Shown here: one piece after another, positions 1-9,044 of the stretch
Layout: every line of letters begins with the position of its first letter
How positions within the stretch are numbered: the stretch's first letter is position 1
Assembly (NCBI RefSeq): GCF_000702305.1
Contig: NZ_JNLC01000011.1
Coordinates: 124,001-188,000, forward strand
Source of the DNA: Allobosea sp. 117
GTDB taxonomy: Bacteria; Pseudomonadota; Alphaproteobacteria; Rhizobiales; Xanthobacteraceae
DNA: 64,000 bases
Reading direction: 5' to 3'
Translations under genes and position numbers: made by a program
The notes under the pieces: generated by a model
The model's input: the letters and a program-made list of their open reading frames with translations, nothing else
Told to the model about the DNA's origin: nothing
Databases searched by the model: none

Positions 1-379
1 CTTCGGCATCTCCGCCTCGCCGCGGCCGGACGTCGCCCTGGAGACGCTGGAAGCGGCGCTCGACGAGGCGATCGCCGAGCTCGTCGCCAAGGGTCCGGAC
101 GCGGCCGAGCTGGAGCGCGCCAAGACGCGCCTCGTCGCCGAATCGATCTACGCGCAGGACAATCAGGCGACGCTGGCGCGCATCTACGGCGCGGCGCTGA
201 CCACCGGCACCTCCGTCGAGGACGTGAAGAACTGGCCGGACGAGGTGAAGCGCGTGACCGCCGACCAGGTGAAGGACGTCGCGCGGCGCTATCTGGTTCC
301 GGCGCGCTCGGTCACCAGCCAGCTTCTCAGGAAGGCCCCGCCGGCGGAAGCCTCGGTGGCGCCGGAGAAGCGCTCGTGA
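1..379 (+). CDS. M16 family metallopeptidase, C-terminal fragment (cut by window start)
   Basis: Reading from base 2 the frame is open to a TGA at 377-379 and gives about 125 residues typical of the last part of an M16 (pitrilysin/processing-peptidase) protein, including an AELERAKTRL helix and the segment WPDEVKRVTADQVKDVARRY. The N-terminal half with the HxxEH zinc motif would lie upstream of the window. Its stop overlaps the GTG of the next gene (GTGA), so the two are translationally coupled. In such pairs the first protein is usually the zinc-bearing subunit and the second the partner; that role is inferred. Confidence 0.85.
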   Translation, partial: FGISASPRPDVALETLEAALDEAIAELVAKGPDAAELERAKTRLVAESIYAQDNQATLARIYGAALTTGTSVEDVKNWPDEVKRVTADQVKDVARRYLVPARSVTSQLLRKAPPAEASVAPEKRS

Positions 380-1806
380 CGCGGCCCCTTCTCGACGCCG
401 CGCGGGACCGCACCGGACGACGCCTCGCCTCGCTCGCGCAGGCCTGTCGCCGGGCGCTTCCCCGCCTCACCGTTCCCAAGGCTTCTTTCGCGGTCCCGCT
501 TGCCATGACGATCGCCCTGATCTCGACCCCGCCCGCCCAGTCCGAGACCACCCGCATCCAGCGGGTGATCAGCCCGGGCCGCATCGAAGCTTGGCTCGTG
601 CACGACACGACGCTGCCGCTGGTCGCCATGGAGTTCGCCTTCGTCGGCGGCGCCGCGCAGGACCCGGCAGAGCGGCCCGGCGTCGCCAGCCTCACTTCCT
701 CGCTGCTCGACGAGGGCGCCGGCGACCTCGATTCCCGCAGCTTCCAGGACAAGCTCGCGGAGAAGGCCATCGAGCTGCGCTTCGATGCCGGCCGCGACAC
801 GTTGAACGGCTCGCTGCGCACGCTGTCGGAGAATCTCGACAGCGCGCTGGAACTGACCCGGCTCGCCGTGACCTCCCCGCGCTTCGACCCCGAGGCGGTG
901 GAGCGCATCCGTCAGGCGCAGCTTGCCATGCTGCGGCGCCGCTCGACCGATCCCTCCTCGCTGGCGAGTCTGGGCTGGTCGGCGCGCGCCTTCCCGAACC
1001 ACCCCTATGGCCGGCCGGTCGACGGCACGCTGGAGAGCGTGCCCATGATCACCCGCGACGACCTCGTCGCCTATGCCGGGCGGGTGATGGCGCGCGACAA
1101 TCTCAAGATCGCGGTGGTCGGCGACATCACGCCGGAAGCGCTCGGCCCGGCGCTCGACAAGCTGTTCGGCGCGCTGCCCGCCAAGGCGCAGCTCGCGCCG
1201 GTGCCGGATGTCGAGCCGCAGGGGCTGGGCAGCGTCGAGGTGAAGGACCTCAACGTGCCGCAGGCCTCGATCATCTTCGGCGGCATCGGGCTGAAGCGGA
1301 ACGATCCGGACTTCATCCCGGCCTTCGTGCTGAACCACATGCTGGGCGGCTCAGCCTTTTCCTCGCGGCTGTTCAAGGAAGTGCGCGAGAAGCGCGGCCT
1401 CGCCTATTCGGTCTACAGCCATCTCGCCCCGCTCGACCATGCCGGGCTGATCCTCGGCGGCACGGCGACCAAGAACGACCGCGCCGCCGAATCGATTGGA
1501 CTGATCCGCGAGGAGTATCTGAAGCTCCTGAAGGACGGGCCGAGCGAGGACGAACTGGCCGACGCCAAGAGCTACCTGATCGGCAGCTTCGCGCTGCGCT
1601 TCGATTCCTCTGCCAAAGTCGCCGCGCAGCTCCTGCAGATCCAGATCGACAATCTCGGCATCGACTATATCGACCGGCGCAACGAGCTGGTGGGGGCGGT
1701 GGGTGTCGAGGACATTCGCCGCGTGGCGAAGCGCCTCTCGGCCGATCCGGCGCTGCTGTTCAGCGTCGTCGGGCGGCCAACCGGGCTGGCGCCGAACGGC
1801 GGCTGA
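376..1806 (+). CDS. M16 family peptidase-like partner subunit, exported
   Basis: A 476-residue M16B-type protein starting at a GTG that overlaps the stop of the upstream M16 gene. The N-terminus has basic residues, a hydrophobic stretch (about residues 38-52) and a likely signal cleavage after AQS, so it is probably periplasmic. The zinc motif HxxEH is absent: the corresponding N-terminal region has no such histidines. The C-terminal half keeps the R/Y signature (EVREKRGLAYSVYSHL, about residues 335-350). This is the usual asymmetric arrangement of bacterial M16B pairs, one zinc subunit and one R/Y subunit. An internal ATG at 505 is possible but would remove most of the signal sequence. Confidence 0.85.
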   Translation: MTRPLLDAARDRTGRRLASLAQACRRALPRLTVPKASFAVPLAMTIALISTPPAQSETTRIQRVISPGRIEAWLVHDTTLPLVAMEFAFVGGAAQDPAERPGVASLTSSLLDEGAGDLDSRSFQDKLAEKAIELRFDAGRDTLNGSLRTLSENLDSALELTRLAVTSPRFDPEAVERIRQAQLAMLRRRSTDPSSLASLGWSARAFPNHPYGRPVDGTLESVPMITRDDLVAYAGRVMARDNLKIAVVGDITPEALGPALDKLFGALPAKAQLAPVPDVEPQGLGSVEVKDLNVPQASIIFGGIGLKRNDPDFIPAFVLNHMLGGSAFSSRLFKEVREKRGLAYSVYSHLAPLDHAGLILGGTATKNDRAAESIGLIREEYLKLLKDGPSEDELADAKSYLIGSFALRFDSSAKVAAQLLQIQIDNLGIDYIDRRNELVGAVGVEDIRRVAKRLSADPALLFSVVGRPTGLAPNGG

Positions 1807-1969
1807 CGGCCTCGCGTTCCGCCGTCCGGGAGAGCCCGTCGCGGCCTCCCGCATGCGGCGGCGCGCTGTTATAAAGACGGCCGCGCGGCGGGGGGATCGC
1901 CGCCAGTTGATCGTGCCCGTTTTGTCGTGCCCATGGGTATCGTGCGTGAGTGCTTGGGGAGTTGAGCGT

Positions 1970-2890
1970 ATGGCTGCAGCGACATGGACCGTCGGTGGAA
2001 CCGGGCGAGCGCCGCTGCGCGCGCTCGCGGCGGGACTCGTGACGCTTGCCCTCGCGGGGTGCGGCGCTGGCGGGGGCGGCGGCGATGTCGGCCCGCTCGG
2101 GATGGGCAATTCCGACGGGCAGGGCTGGTTCGGCTCGCAGATGCAGACCACCACGGTCGCCACCAATTCCACCGGCGGCGACGCGAATTCCGGCGTCCCG
2201 GGCGCGCCCGGCACCTTCGACCCTACCGACTATGGCTGCCCCCCCATCCATGTGCGCAGCGGCGCCTCGTCCTGGCAGGTGACCGACAAGGCCGATGGCG
2301 GCCTGCGCTATCAGGCGACGATAGGCCAGACGGCCCGCGAATGCCGCTTCGCACGGCCGGACACCACCATCCGCATCGGCATCCAGGGCCGCGTGCTGGT
2401 CGGCGCCAAGGGCGGGCCGGGCTCGCTCACCGTGCCGATGCGCGTCGCCATCGTGCAGGAAGGTCCGACGCCGCAGACGATCTGGACCAAGCTCTACACC
2501 GTGCCGGTGTCGATCGGCGCGAACGAGATGCAGGTCGACTTCAGCCTGGTGGTGGACGACGCCACCGTGCCGCTGCCGACGCCGAAGGCCTTCGAGCGCT
2601 ATGTGATCTATATCGGCTTCGATCCGCAGGCCGGAACCGCCTCGGCGGCGGCCAAGCCCGCCAAGCCGAAGCCGGCCAGCCCGAAGCCGGTGGCGGCGCG
2701 GCCGGCACCCGCCGCGGCCCAGGCGCCCAAGCCCGCCTCGTCCCAGCCGAAGCCTCAGCCCGCGCAGGCGGCGCAACCCGCGCCGGCGCAGCAGGAGCCG
2801 CAGAGCGAGCCGCCGGCCGCCGCCATTCCGGCGCCGGCCGAGGGCTGGATCGGTTCCCCGGCACCGGCGACCGGCACGTTCTCGCAATAG
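1970..2890 (+). CDS. Probable lipoprotein with Pro/Ala/Lys/Gln-rich tail
   Basis: 306 residues from an ATG at 1970, with a purine-rich ribosome site (TTGGGGAG) about 10 bases upstream. The N-terminus has a hydrophobic run ending in the lipobox LALAGC, placing the lipidated cysteine at residue 31, followed by a Gly-rich linker. The middle (about residues 80-220) is a compact beta-rich region without a family I recognise. The last 85 residues are low complexity (KPAKPKPASPKP and similar), as often seen in cell-wall-spanning segments. No enzymatic motif was seen. It is probably an envelope lipoprotein of unknown function. It follows the M16 pair by 163 bases. Confidence 0.75.
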   Translation: MAAATWTVGGTGRAPLRALAAGLVTLALAGCGAGGGGGDVGPLGMGNSDGQGWFGSQMQTTTVATNSTGGDANSGVPGAPGTFDPTDYGCPPIHVRSGASSWQVTDKADGGLRYQATIGQTARECRFARPDTTIRIGIQGRVLVGAKGGPGSLTVPMRVAIVQEGPTPQTIWTKLYTVPVSIGANEMQVDFSLVVDDATVPLPTPKAFERYVIYIGFDPQAGTASAAAKPAKPKPASPKPVAARPAPAAAQAPKPASSQPKPQPAQAAQPAPAQQEPQSEPPAAAIPAPAEGWIGSPAPATGTFSQ

Positions 2891-2891
2891 G

Positions 2892-2940
2892 GCCCTTCCC
2901 GATCAGGTGGGATCATCTGATCGATGAGAACATGCTCCAG
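2892..2940. repeat. Dispersed palindromic intergenic element, copy 1 (partial)
   Basis: The segment contains GATCAGGTGGGATCATCTGATC and ends in ATGCTCCAG. It is clearly related to the element at 28449-28554 (GATCGGGTGGAACCACCTGATC, then ATGCTCCAG) and, in reverse orientation, to 39838-39885. It fills the convergent gap between the lipoprotein gene and the DUF3422 gene. Confidence 0.65.
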
Positions 2941-2947
2941 GCCGGGA

Positions 2948-4342
2948 TCACTCCTCGTCGCTGTGGCCGCGGCGGATGCGCCGCACCAGCGACCAGATGG
3001 TAAGGGCCACCACCGGCACCGAAAGGGCGGTGGCGAGCCCGACATCAACATGCAGGCCCGCCGCCTCGAAGCGCGGATGCAGGCCCTCCAGCACATAGTG
3101 GATGATGCTCACCACGTAATAGGTGATGGCCGCCACCGAGAGCCCTTCCACCGTCTGTTGCAGCCGTAGCTGCAGCCGGGTGCGCCGGTTCATGCTCCGC
3201 AGCAGGTCGCGGTTCTGGTGCTCGACCTCGACGTCGACGCGGGTGCGGAGCAGGTTCGCGGCACTGGTGAGCTTGGTCGAGAGGTTCGCCTGGCGCTGCT
3301 CGATCGAATAGCAGGTGCGCATCGCCGGCAGCAGCCGGCGGGCGAGGAACTGCTGCCAGGTCGGGAAGCCGGGCACCGGCCGCTCGCCGATGGTCTTCAG
3401 CCTCAGCCAGACGATCTCCTCATAGGCCTTGCTGGCGCCGAAGCGGAACAGCGCGGCCGCCGCGTCCGCCTCCAGCTCGGCGGCGAGTGCAGTGAGCTGG
3501 TCGAGCAGCCGGCTGTTGTCGTCGAGGCCCTTGGTCTTCTTCATCGCCTCGGTGAGCGCGCCGAGCTCGCCCTCCATATGGGCGACGGTGGGGGCGAGGC
3601 GCTGCGCCTCCGGCAGGCCGAGCAGCGCCAGGGTGCGGTAGGTCTCGACCTCCAGCACGCGCTGCACCAGCGCGCCGGCGGCGTCCGCGCTCATGCCGCG
3701 GTCGCGCACCAGGAGGCGCACGAAGCCGGCGGGGTCCGGCTGGAAGTCGGTGGCGATCTCGGCGAGGCCGTCCTCGACATCGGACCGGGCGAGGCTGGCG
3801 CGATCGAACAGCCGGTCGAGCGGCAGCGCGTCGGCGGTGTCGGTGACGAGGTGCAGATCGACCGCGACCAGCAGCGGCCCCGGCTGCGGCACCTCGGCGA
3901 GGGTGGCGGCGAGGCTGGCCGACGAGGGGTGGAAGGGCAGCCCGCCGTCGAGCAGGTCCTCGGCCGGCAGCTCCCACGTATAGGTGGTGAATTCGGCGTG
4001 CCGCTCCCAGCGCAGCGTGGCGCCGCCAAAGGCGACGCGATGGTGCTTGGCGCCGGAGCCGGGCCCCGGCTGGCCGCGCGCCGCGCACAACGCCCGGAAC
4101 GCCGCGCGGTCGGCCAGCGCCTGCTCGCGATTGACCAGGAAGGCGACGTGCAGGATGCGCGCGGGGGTGGTGACCGGCACGAAGGGGCGGGCGTGGAGCT
4201 CTCCCAGCACGGCCGATCGCAGCGGATGCGGCGCGAAGCTACCGGCGCCGCCAATGATGGTGGCCGGCGAGCGGGACGGGCCGCCAAACTCCGTCCTTTC
4301 CGCCGCCTCGGTGCGGGCCGTGCCGTCCGTCTCGTCGTCCAT
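2948..4342 (-). CDS. DUF3422 family membrane protein
   Basis: 464 residues using the ATG at 4342, which has GGGAGG five bases upstream; a GTG at 4381 would add 13 residues. The N-terminal signature HPLRSAVLGELHARPF and the overall length match DUF3422, a family common in Proteobacteria with no established function. The centre is helical with charged stretches. The C-terminus has two predicted membrane helices (about residues 390-410 and 425-445) followed by a basic tail, as in other members. It stands alone, convergent with the lipoprotein gene. Family assignment is from recognised sequence pattern; function is unknown. Confidence 0.85.
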   Translation of the reverse strand: MDDETDGTARTEAAERTEFGGPSRSPATIIGGAGSFAPHPLRSAVLGELHARPFVPVTTPARILHVAFLVNREQALADRAAFRALCAARGQPGPGSGAKHHRVAFGGATLRWERHAEFTTYTWELPAEDLLDGGLPFHPSSASLAATLAEVPQPGPLLVAVDLHLVTDTADALPLDRLFDRASLARSDVEDGLAEIATDFQPDPAGFVRLLVRDRGMSADAAGALVQRVLEVETYRTLALLGLPEAQRLAPTVAHMEGELGALTEAMKKTKGLDDNSRLLDQLTALAAELEADAAAALFRFGASKAYEEIVWLRLKTIGERPVPGFPTWQQFLARRLLPAMRTCYSIEQRQANLSTKLTSAANLLRTRVDVEVEHQNRDLLRSMNRRTRLQLRLQQTVEGLSVAAITYYVVSIIHYVLEGLHPRFEAAGLHVDVGLATALSVPVVALTIWSLVRRIRRGHSDEE

Positions 4343-4609
4343 TGCCGCCTCCCGGCGCCTCAGCTCCGATGTCGGTTGCACGCCGCGCCGCCGCTTTCAA
4401 GCCTCGCGGGGTGCGGTGCTTGGCCTCCCGTCGATTCATCACCGCGCAGCGGCGGGAGCCCGCGTCCGGATACCGCGATGGAACCGCCGGATCACTGGAT
4501 TGTTGCGCATAAACATCAACGATTCGGTATTAGTGAACGATTCCAGAAAACCATTGCCTCGGCGCGGCGCGCACGGGAAACAAGACGGTTAGGTGCACGA
4601 GGTTTCGAG

Positions 4610-5413
4610 ATGATGCGGACTGTGCGTAGCGGGTTCGTCGTTCTCCTAGCGGCAGGTTTGGCTTTCTCTTCACTGGTGCTCGCCGGCACCGCCGCCGCCC
4701 AGTCTTCCAAGAGCTCCGGAACGAGGGGCGCCAAGTCGCCCGCAGTGCGCGTCTATCTGATGCGCGGTCTCGCCAACGTCTTCTCCTACGGGATGGACGA
4801 CCTTGCGGCGAAGCTGAACGCTGCCGGCGTTCCCGCCACGGTCGGGCCCTACACCGAGTGGCCGACGATGGCCAATCTCGCCGCCGAGCAGTCCGCCGCG
4901 AACGGGCGCACCCGCACGCCGGTGATCGTCATCGGCCATTCGCTCGGCGCGGGCACCGCGATCGACATGGCGAACAATCTGGTGGCGCGCGGCGTGCCGG
5001 TGCCGCTGGTGGTCACCTTCGATCCGGTGGCGCCCGCCACGGCCTCGACCAAGATTGGCAGGGTCGTGAACTATTACCAGGCCGGCGGTTCCGGAAAGCC
5101 GGTCGCCGGGCGCAACGTCAACAATGTCGATCTCACCGGCGTGCCGAATCTCGGCCATTTCAACATCGACAAGGCGGCCAACCTGCATGCGCAAGTGCTG
5201 GCGATGATCGTGCGCTCGAAGCCGCCGGTCGCCCGCCGCGCCAAGCCGAAGCCGGTCGCGGCCCCGACCGAGGTGGTGATGCCGGCCGGCGCCGGCGGCC
5301 AGTCGACCGCGCCGACGGCAAGCGCCGGCAGCAGCTCCCCCGTGCCGTCCGCCGCCACCCCCGCGAGCGCCAGCGCGCCGACCGCCGAGGCCAGGCCCGC
5401 CGCCCCGATGTGA
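4610..5413 (+). CDS. Exported alpha/beta-hydrolase-fold protein with low-complexity tail
   Basis: 267 residues. The ATG at 4610 has GAGG seven bases upstream. An N-terminal signal peptide ends near AAAQS (residue about 30). The core has VIVIGHSLGAGTA, a GxSxG nucleophile elbow, preceded by the fold segment VYLMRGLANVFSYGMDDL. A late His (NLGHFNID) could complete a triad. The family, thioesterase or lipase-like, is widespread in Rhizobiales and its substrate is not known. The last 60 residues are Ala/Pro/Ser/Thr-rich. It is divergent from the DUF3422 gene across 267 bases that hold no other gene I can see. Confidence 0.75.
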   Translation: MMRTVRSGFVVLLAAGLAFSSLVLAGTAAAQSSKSSGTRGAKSPAVRVYLMRGLANVFSYGMDDLAAKLNAAGVPATVGPYTEWPTMANLAAEQSAANGRTRTPVIVIGHSLGAGTAIDMANNLVARGVPVPLVVTFDPVAPATASTKIGRVVNYYQAGGSGKPVAGRNVNNVDLTGVPNLGHFNIDKAANLHAQVLAMIVRSKPPVARRAKPKPVAAPTEVVMPAGAGGQSTAPTASAGSSSPVPSAATPASASAPTAEARPAAPM

Positions 5414-5470
5414 GGCGCCTGACATGAGGCATCGGCCGTCCGGCGGTTCAAGGCCGGGCCGGCTTGCCTC

Positions 5471-5896
5471 TCACACCGCCTCGACGGTCGCCACGCGGAA
5501 GGTGTGCATCTCGCCGTCCTCGTCGCGGATCGAGACATATTCGCCGGGCTGGAAGGCGTGGTCGCCGAAGCGGTAGCCGGCCTCGTCGTCGTCGCTGCCC
5601 TCGAGCTCGTAATCGAACACCCAGGTGGCGCCGGTCGTCCCGCCGGCGCGGCGCACCAGATAGCCGTTCTCGATCGGCTCGTTCGCCCAGAAGCGATGCA
5701 CCACGCAGCGGGCGCGGTTCAGCTTCCAGGTCTCCAGATCGATATGGCCGCTTGCGTCGAGCGGCGCCACGAATTCGTAACCGTGCTGCGCGCTGCCGTC
5801 GGGATAGGCCTTGGAACGCGCCAGGTTGAGGCGGATGCGCTTCAGTATCGCAGCGGAGGCGGCGGCAGGCGTGACAGCGGATGTCGTGGCGGGCAT
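5471..5896 (-). CDS. Conserved hypothetical protein, 141 aa
   Basis: Starts at the ATG at 5896, with GGGAG about nine bases upstream; in-frame upstream starts lack a ribosome site. The sequence is soluble and acidic in its second half (ELEGSDDDEAGY), with no signal peptide or membrane span. Segments such as KLNRARCVVHRFWANEPIENGYL and FQPGEYVSIRDEDGEMHTFRV resemble proteins annotated only as hypothetical in Hyphomicrobiales. No function is offered. It is divergent from the glycolate oxidase operon, so the 222-base gap carries both promoters. Confidence 0.65.
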   Translation of the reverse strand: MPATTSAVTPAAASAAILKRIRLNLARSKAYPDGSAQHGYEFVAPLDASGHIDLETWKLNRARCVVHRFWANEPIENGYLVRRAGGTTGATWVFDYELEGSDDDEAGYRFGDHAFQPGEYVSIRDEDGEMHTFRVATVEAV

Positions 5897-6030
5897 GGGG
5901 CGATACTCCCTATCATCTTCGACATTGAACGGCGCGAAGCTGAGGAAAAGCATTGCCGCCAGCATTGATCCGGCGCAAGTCACGTCGCCGAAAAGCGCGG
6001 TCCCGTTGATCGTTATCGGTTTCGAGATAC

Positions 6031-6057
6031 CTTCTGGTATAAACTTTTTACCAGAAG
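6031..6057. promoter_or_regulatory. Candidate operator of the glycolate oxidase operon
   Basis: A perfect 9-base inverted repeat, CTTCTGGTA (6031-6039) and TACCAGAAG (6049-6057), with an AT-rich 9-base spacer, lies 61 bases upstream of glcD. The TGGT...ACCA core recalls operators of FadR-subfamily GntR regulators such as GlcC, although the spacing is wider. There is no T-run after it, so a terminator is less likely. The regulator is not encoded in this window. Confidence 0.45.
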
Positions 6058-6118
6058 ACCTTTCCGCGCCTTTCTTCTAGAGTTAGTCAAAACGACGATA
6101 ACAAGCGGGAGGAAGGCC

Positions 6119-7615
6119 ATGTCCGGGCTCGTCATGCCGGAGGCGGATGCCGGTGTGCTGGCGCGCCGCGCCGAGATCGTCGCCGCGCTGCGGGCGATCG
6201 TGCCGGGCGAGGGCGTGATCGACACCGAGATCGAGATGCGGCCCTACGAGTCGGACGGTCTCACCGCCTACAAGCAGCTTCCCCTCGTCGTCGTGCTGCC
6301 CTCGACCACCGGGCAGGTCTCGAAAATCCTCGCCTATTGCCACGCCAACGGCATCCGCGTGGTGCCGCGTGGCGCCGGCACCTCGCTGTCGGGCGGCGCG
6401 CTGCCGCTCGAGGACGCCGTGCTGCTCGGAATGGGCAAGTTCAACCGCATCCTCGACATCGATTTCGACAATCGCACGGTGACCGCGCAGCCGGGCGTCA
6501 CCAATCTCGGCATCACCAATGCGGTGATCCATAACGGCTTCTACTACGCGCCCGACCCCTCCTCGCAGATCGCCTGCTCGATCGGCGGCAATGTCGCGGA
6601 GAATTCCGGCGGCGTGCACTGCCTGAAATACGGGCTGACCACCAACAATGTGATGGGTGTCGAGATGGTGCTGATCACCGGCGAGGTGATCCGCATCGGT
6701 GGCAAGCATCTCGATTCCGGCGGGCTCGACCTGCTCGGGCTCATCGTCGGCTCGGAAGGGCTGCTCGGCGTCGTCACCGAGGTCACGGTGCGCATCCTGA
6801 AGAAGCCGGAGACGGCGCGGGCGGTGCTGGTCGGCTTCCCCTCCTCCGAGGCGGCGGGCGAATGCGTGGCGCGGGTGATCGGCGCCGGCATAATCCCCGG
6901 CGGCATGGAGATGATGGACCGCATGATGATCCATGCGGCCGAGGCCTTCCTCGGCGCCGGCTATCCGCTGGATGTCGAGGCGCTGCTGATCGTCGAGCTG
7001 GACGGGCCGGAGGCGGAGGTGAACCACCTCATCGAGCGCGTCGCGGGCATCGCCAAGGAGCTCGGCTGCCTGACGCTGCGTGCCTCGACCAGCGAGGAGG
7101 AACGCCTCGCCTTCTGGGCCGGACGCAAGGCGGCCTTCCCGGCGATCGGGCGCATCTCGCCGGACTATTACTGCATGGACGGCACCATTCCGCGCAAGGC
7201 ACTGCCCGAGGTGCTGCGCCGCATGGAGGAGATGTCCGCGAAATACGGCCTGCGCTGCGGCAACGTCTTCCATGCCGGCGACGGCAATCTGCATCCGTTG
7301 ATCTGCTACGACGCCAACAAGCCGGGCGAGCTGGAGAAGGCCGAGGCATTCGGCGCAGACATATTGTTGCTCTGCGTCGAGGTCGGCGGCGTGCTGACAG
7401 GCGAACACGGGGTCGGCGTCGAGAAGCGCGACCTGATGCCCTCCATGTTCGACGAGACCGACCTCGCCCAGCAGCAGCGGCTGAAATGCGCCTTCGACCC
7501 GGATTCGCTGCTGAACCCCGGCAAGATGTTCCCGCAGCTCCACCGCTGCGCCGAGCTCGGCCGCATGCACGTCTCCGGCGGCAAGCTGCCCTTTCCGGAC
7601 ATTCCGCGGTTCTGA
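6119..7615 (+). CDS. glcD: Glycolate oxidase FAD-linked subunit GlcD
   Basis: 498 residues, the usual GlcD length. The FAD-binding PCMH domain (about residues 55-235) carries VVPRGAGTSLSGGA near residue 81. The FAD-oxidase C-terminal domain (about 240-475) ends in HGVGVEKRDLM and NPGKMFP. It oxidises glycolate to glyoxylate as part of the GlcDEF complex, feeding electrons to the respiratory chain. A strong GGGAGGAAGG site precedes the ATG. It is the first gene of an operon with a purine deaminase, glcE, glcF and probably an asparaginase. In autotrophic Xanthobacteraceae such an enzyme would recycle phosphoglycolate-derived glycolate; that role here is inferred. Confidence 0.95.
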   Translation: MSGLVMPEADAGVLARRAEIVAALRAIVPGEGVIDTEIEMRPYESDGLTAYKQLPLVVVLPSTTGQVSKILAYCHANGIRVVPRGAGTSLSGGALPLEDAVLLGMGKFNRILDIDFDNRTVTAQPGVTNLGITNAVIHNGFYYAPDPSSQIACSIGGNVAENSGGVHCLKYGLTTNNVMGVEMVLITGEVIRIGGKHLDSGGLDLLGLIVGSEGLLGVVTEVTVRILKKPETARAVLVGFPSSEAAGECVARVIGAGIIPGGMEMMDRMMIHAAEAFLGAGYPLDVEALLIVELDGPEAEVNHLIERVAGIAKELGCLTLRASTSEEERLAFWAGRKAAFPAIGRISPDYYCMDGTIPRKALPEVLRRMEEMSAKYGLRCGNVFHAGDGNLHPLICYDANKPGELEKAEAFGADILLLCVEVGGVLTGEHGVGVEKRDLMPSMFDETDLAQQQRLKCAFDPDSLLNPGKMFPQLHRCAELGRMHVSGGKLPFPDIPRF

Positions 7616-7625
7616 GACGGCAGAC

Positions 7626-9041
7626 ATGACCACGCTGCTCGCCCGCAACGCCACCATGCTCGTCACCATGGACGGCCAGCGCCGGGAAATTCCCGGCGGC
7701 GGGCTGTTCGCGCGCGACGGCATGATCGAGGCGGTCGGGCCGAGCCATGACCTGCCGGCCACCGCCGACCGGGTGCTGGACCTATCCGGCCACATCGTGC
7801 TGCCGGGCCTCGTCAACTGCCATCACCATCTCGACCAGACGTTGACCCGGGCCTTGCCCAGAGCGCAGGACATCAACCTGTTCCGCTGGCTGAAGGCGCA
7901 TTACCGGCTGTGGGCGGCGCGCACGCCGGAGGCCTCGCGCACCGCGACGCTGGTCGGGCTCGCCGAGCTGGCGCTCTCCGGCTGCACCACCTGCTTCGAC
8001 CACGCCTATGTGTTCCGCAATGGCTGCCGGGTCGACGACCAGATCGCCGCCGCGCGCGAGATCGGCCTGCGCTTCGTGGTCTCGCGCGGCTCGATGTCGC
8101 TCGGCCAGTCGCGCGGCGGGCTGCCGCCGGACGACTGCGTCGAGGACGAGGGCGCAATCCTCAAGGATAGCGAGCGGGTGATCGGCACCTATCACGACGC
8201 CGCCCCCGGCTCGATGCTGCAAATAGCCCTCGCCCCCTGCTCGCCTTTCTCGGTGTCGCCGGAGCTGATGCGGGAATCGGCGGCGCTCGCCCGCCGGCAC
8301 AGGGTCCGCCTGCATACCCATCTCGCCGAGACCGTCGACGAGGAGCGCTACACCATGGCGCGCTTCGGCAAGCGCCCGGTCGCCTATATGGAGGAGCTCG
8401 GCTGGCTCGGCGACGACGTCTGGTTCGCCCATGCGGTGCATGTGAACGACCAGGAGATCGGCTGCTTCGCGGGTGCCGGGGTCGGCGTGTGCCACTGCCC
8501 CTCCTCCAACATGCGGCTCGCCTCCGGCATCGCGCCGGTGAAGGCCTATCGCGCCGCCGGGGTGAAGGTCGGCATCGGCGTCGACGGCTCGGCCTCGAAC
8601 GACGGCAACGACATGCTGGGCGAGGCACGCCAGGCCATGCTGCTCGCGCGCCTCAAGATGAGCCTGCGCCCGCCGGAAGGGCCGGACACCACGCTCTCGA
8701 CCTCCGATCCCTCGCGCGATCATGAATGGATGACCGCCCGCGAGGCGCTGGAGATCGCCACGCTCGGCGGCGCGGCAGTGCTGGGACGCGACGACATCGG
8801 ATCGCTCGAAGCCGGCAAATGCGCCGATTTCTTCACGCTGCGCCTCGACGACGTTGCCTATGCCGGCGCGCTCGCCGATCCGGTCGCAGCCGCCCTGTTC
8901 TGCGCCCCGCGCCGCGCCGCCTATACCGTGGTCGGCGGTCGGGCGATCGTCGAACAGGGCGAGATCGCCACAATCGAGCTTCCGGCGGTGATCGCCGAGC
9001 ACAATATGCATGCGGCGCGCCTTGCCGCGCTCCCGGAGTAA
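7626..9041 (+). CDS. 8-oxoguanine deaminase-type amidohydrolase
   Basis: 471 residues of the ATZ/TRZ and guanine-deaminase-like amidohydrolase superfamily. Metal and active-site motifs are intact: NCHHHLDQT (His66-His68), HTHLAETVDE, FAHAVHV and the Asp of GVDGSASND. The pattern, in particular CHHHLDQTLTRA and the LFRWLKAHYRLW helix, matches proteins annotated as 8-oxoguanine deaminase, which convert 8-oxoguanine to urate and ammonia. It sits between glcD and glcE with gaps of 10 and 3 bases, so it is co-transcribed with glycolate oxidase. Other substrates (isoguanine, pterins, triazines) are possible within the superfamily. Confidence 0.85.
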   Translation: MTTLLARNATMLVTMDGQRREIPGGGLFARDGMIEAVGPSHDLPATADRVLDLSGHIVLPGLVNCHHHLDQTLTRALPRAQDINLFRWLKAHYRLWAARTPEASRTATLVGLAELALSGCTTCFDHAYVFRNGCRVDDQIAAAREIGLRFVVSRGSMSLGQSRGGLPPDDCVEDEGAILKDSERVIGTYHDAAPGSMLQIALAPCSPFSVSPELMRESAALARRHRVRLHTHLAETVDEERYTMARFGKRPVAYMEELGWLGDDVWFAHAVHVNDQEIGCFAGAGVGVCHCPSSNMRLASGIAPVKAYRAAGVKVGIGVDGSASNDGNDMLGEARQAMLLARLKMSLRPPEGPDTTLSTSDPSRDHEWMTAREALEIATLGGAAVLGRDDIGSLEAGKCADFFTLRLDDVAYAGALADPVAAALFCAPRRAAYTVVGGRAIVEQGEIATIELPAVIAEHNMHAARLAALPE

Positions 9042-9044
9042 GTC

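Noticed and set aside
6031-6057. Reading the inverted repeat upstream of glcD as a terminator of the divergent gene.
   Set aside because: The neighbouring gene points away from it and no T-run follows the stem.
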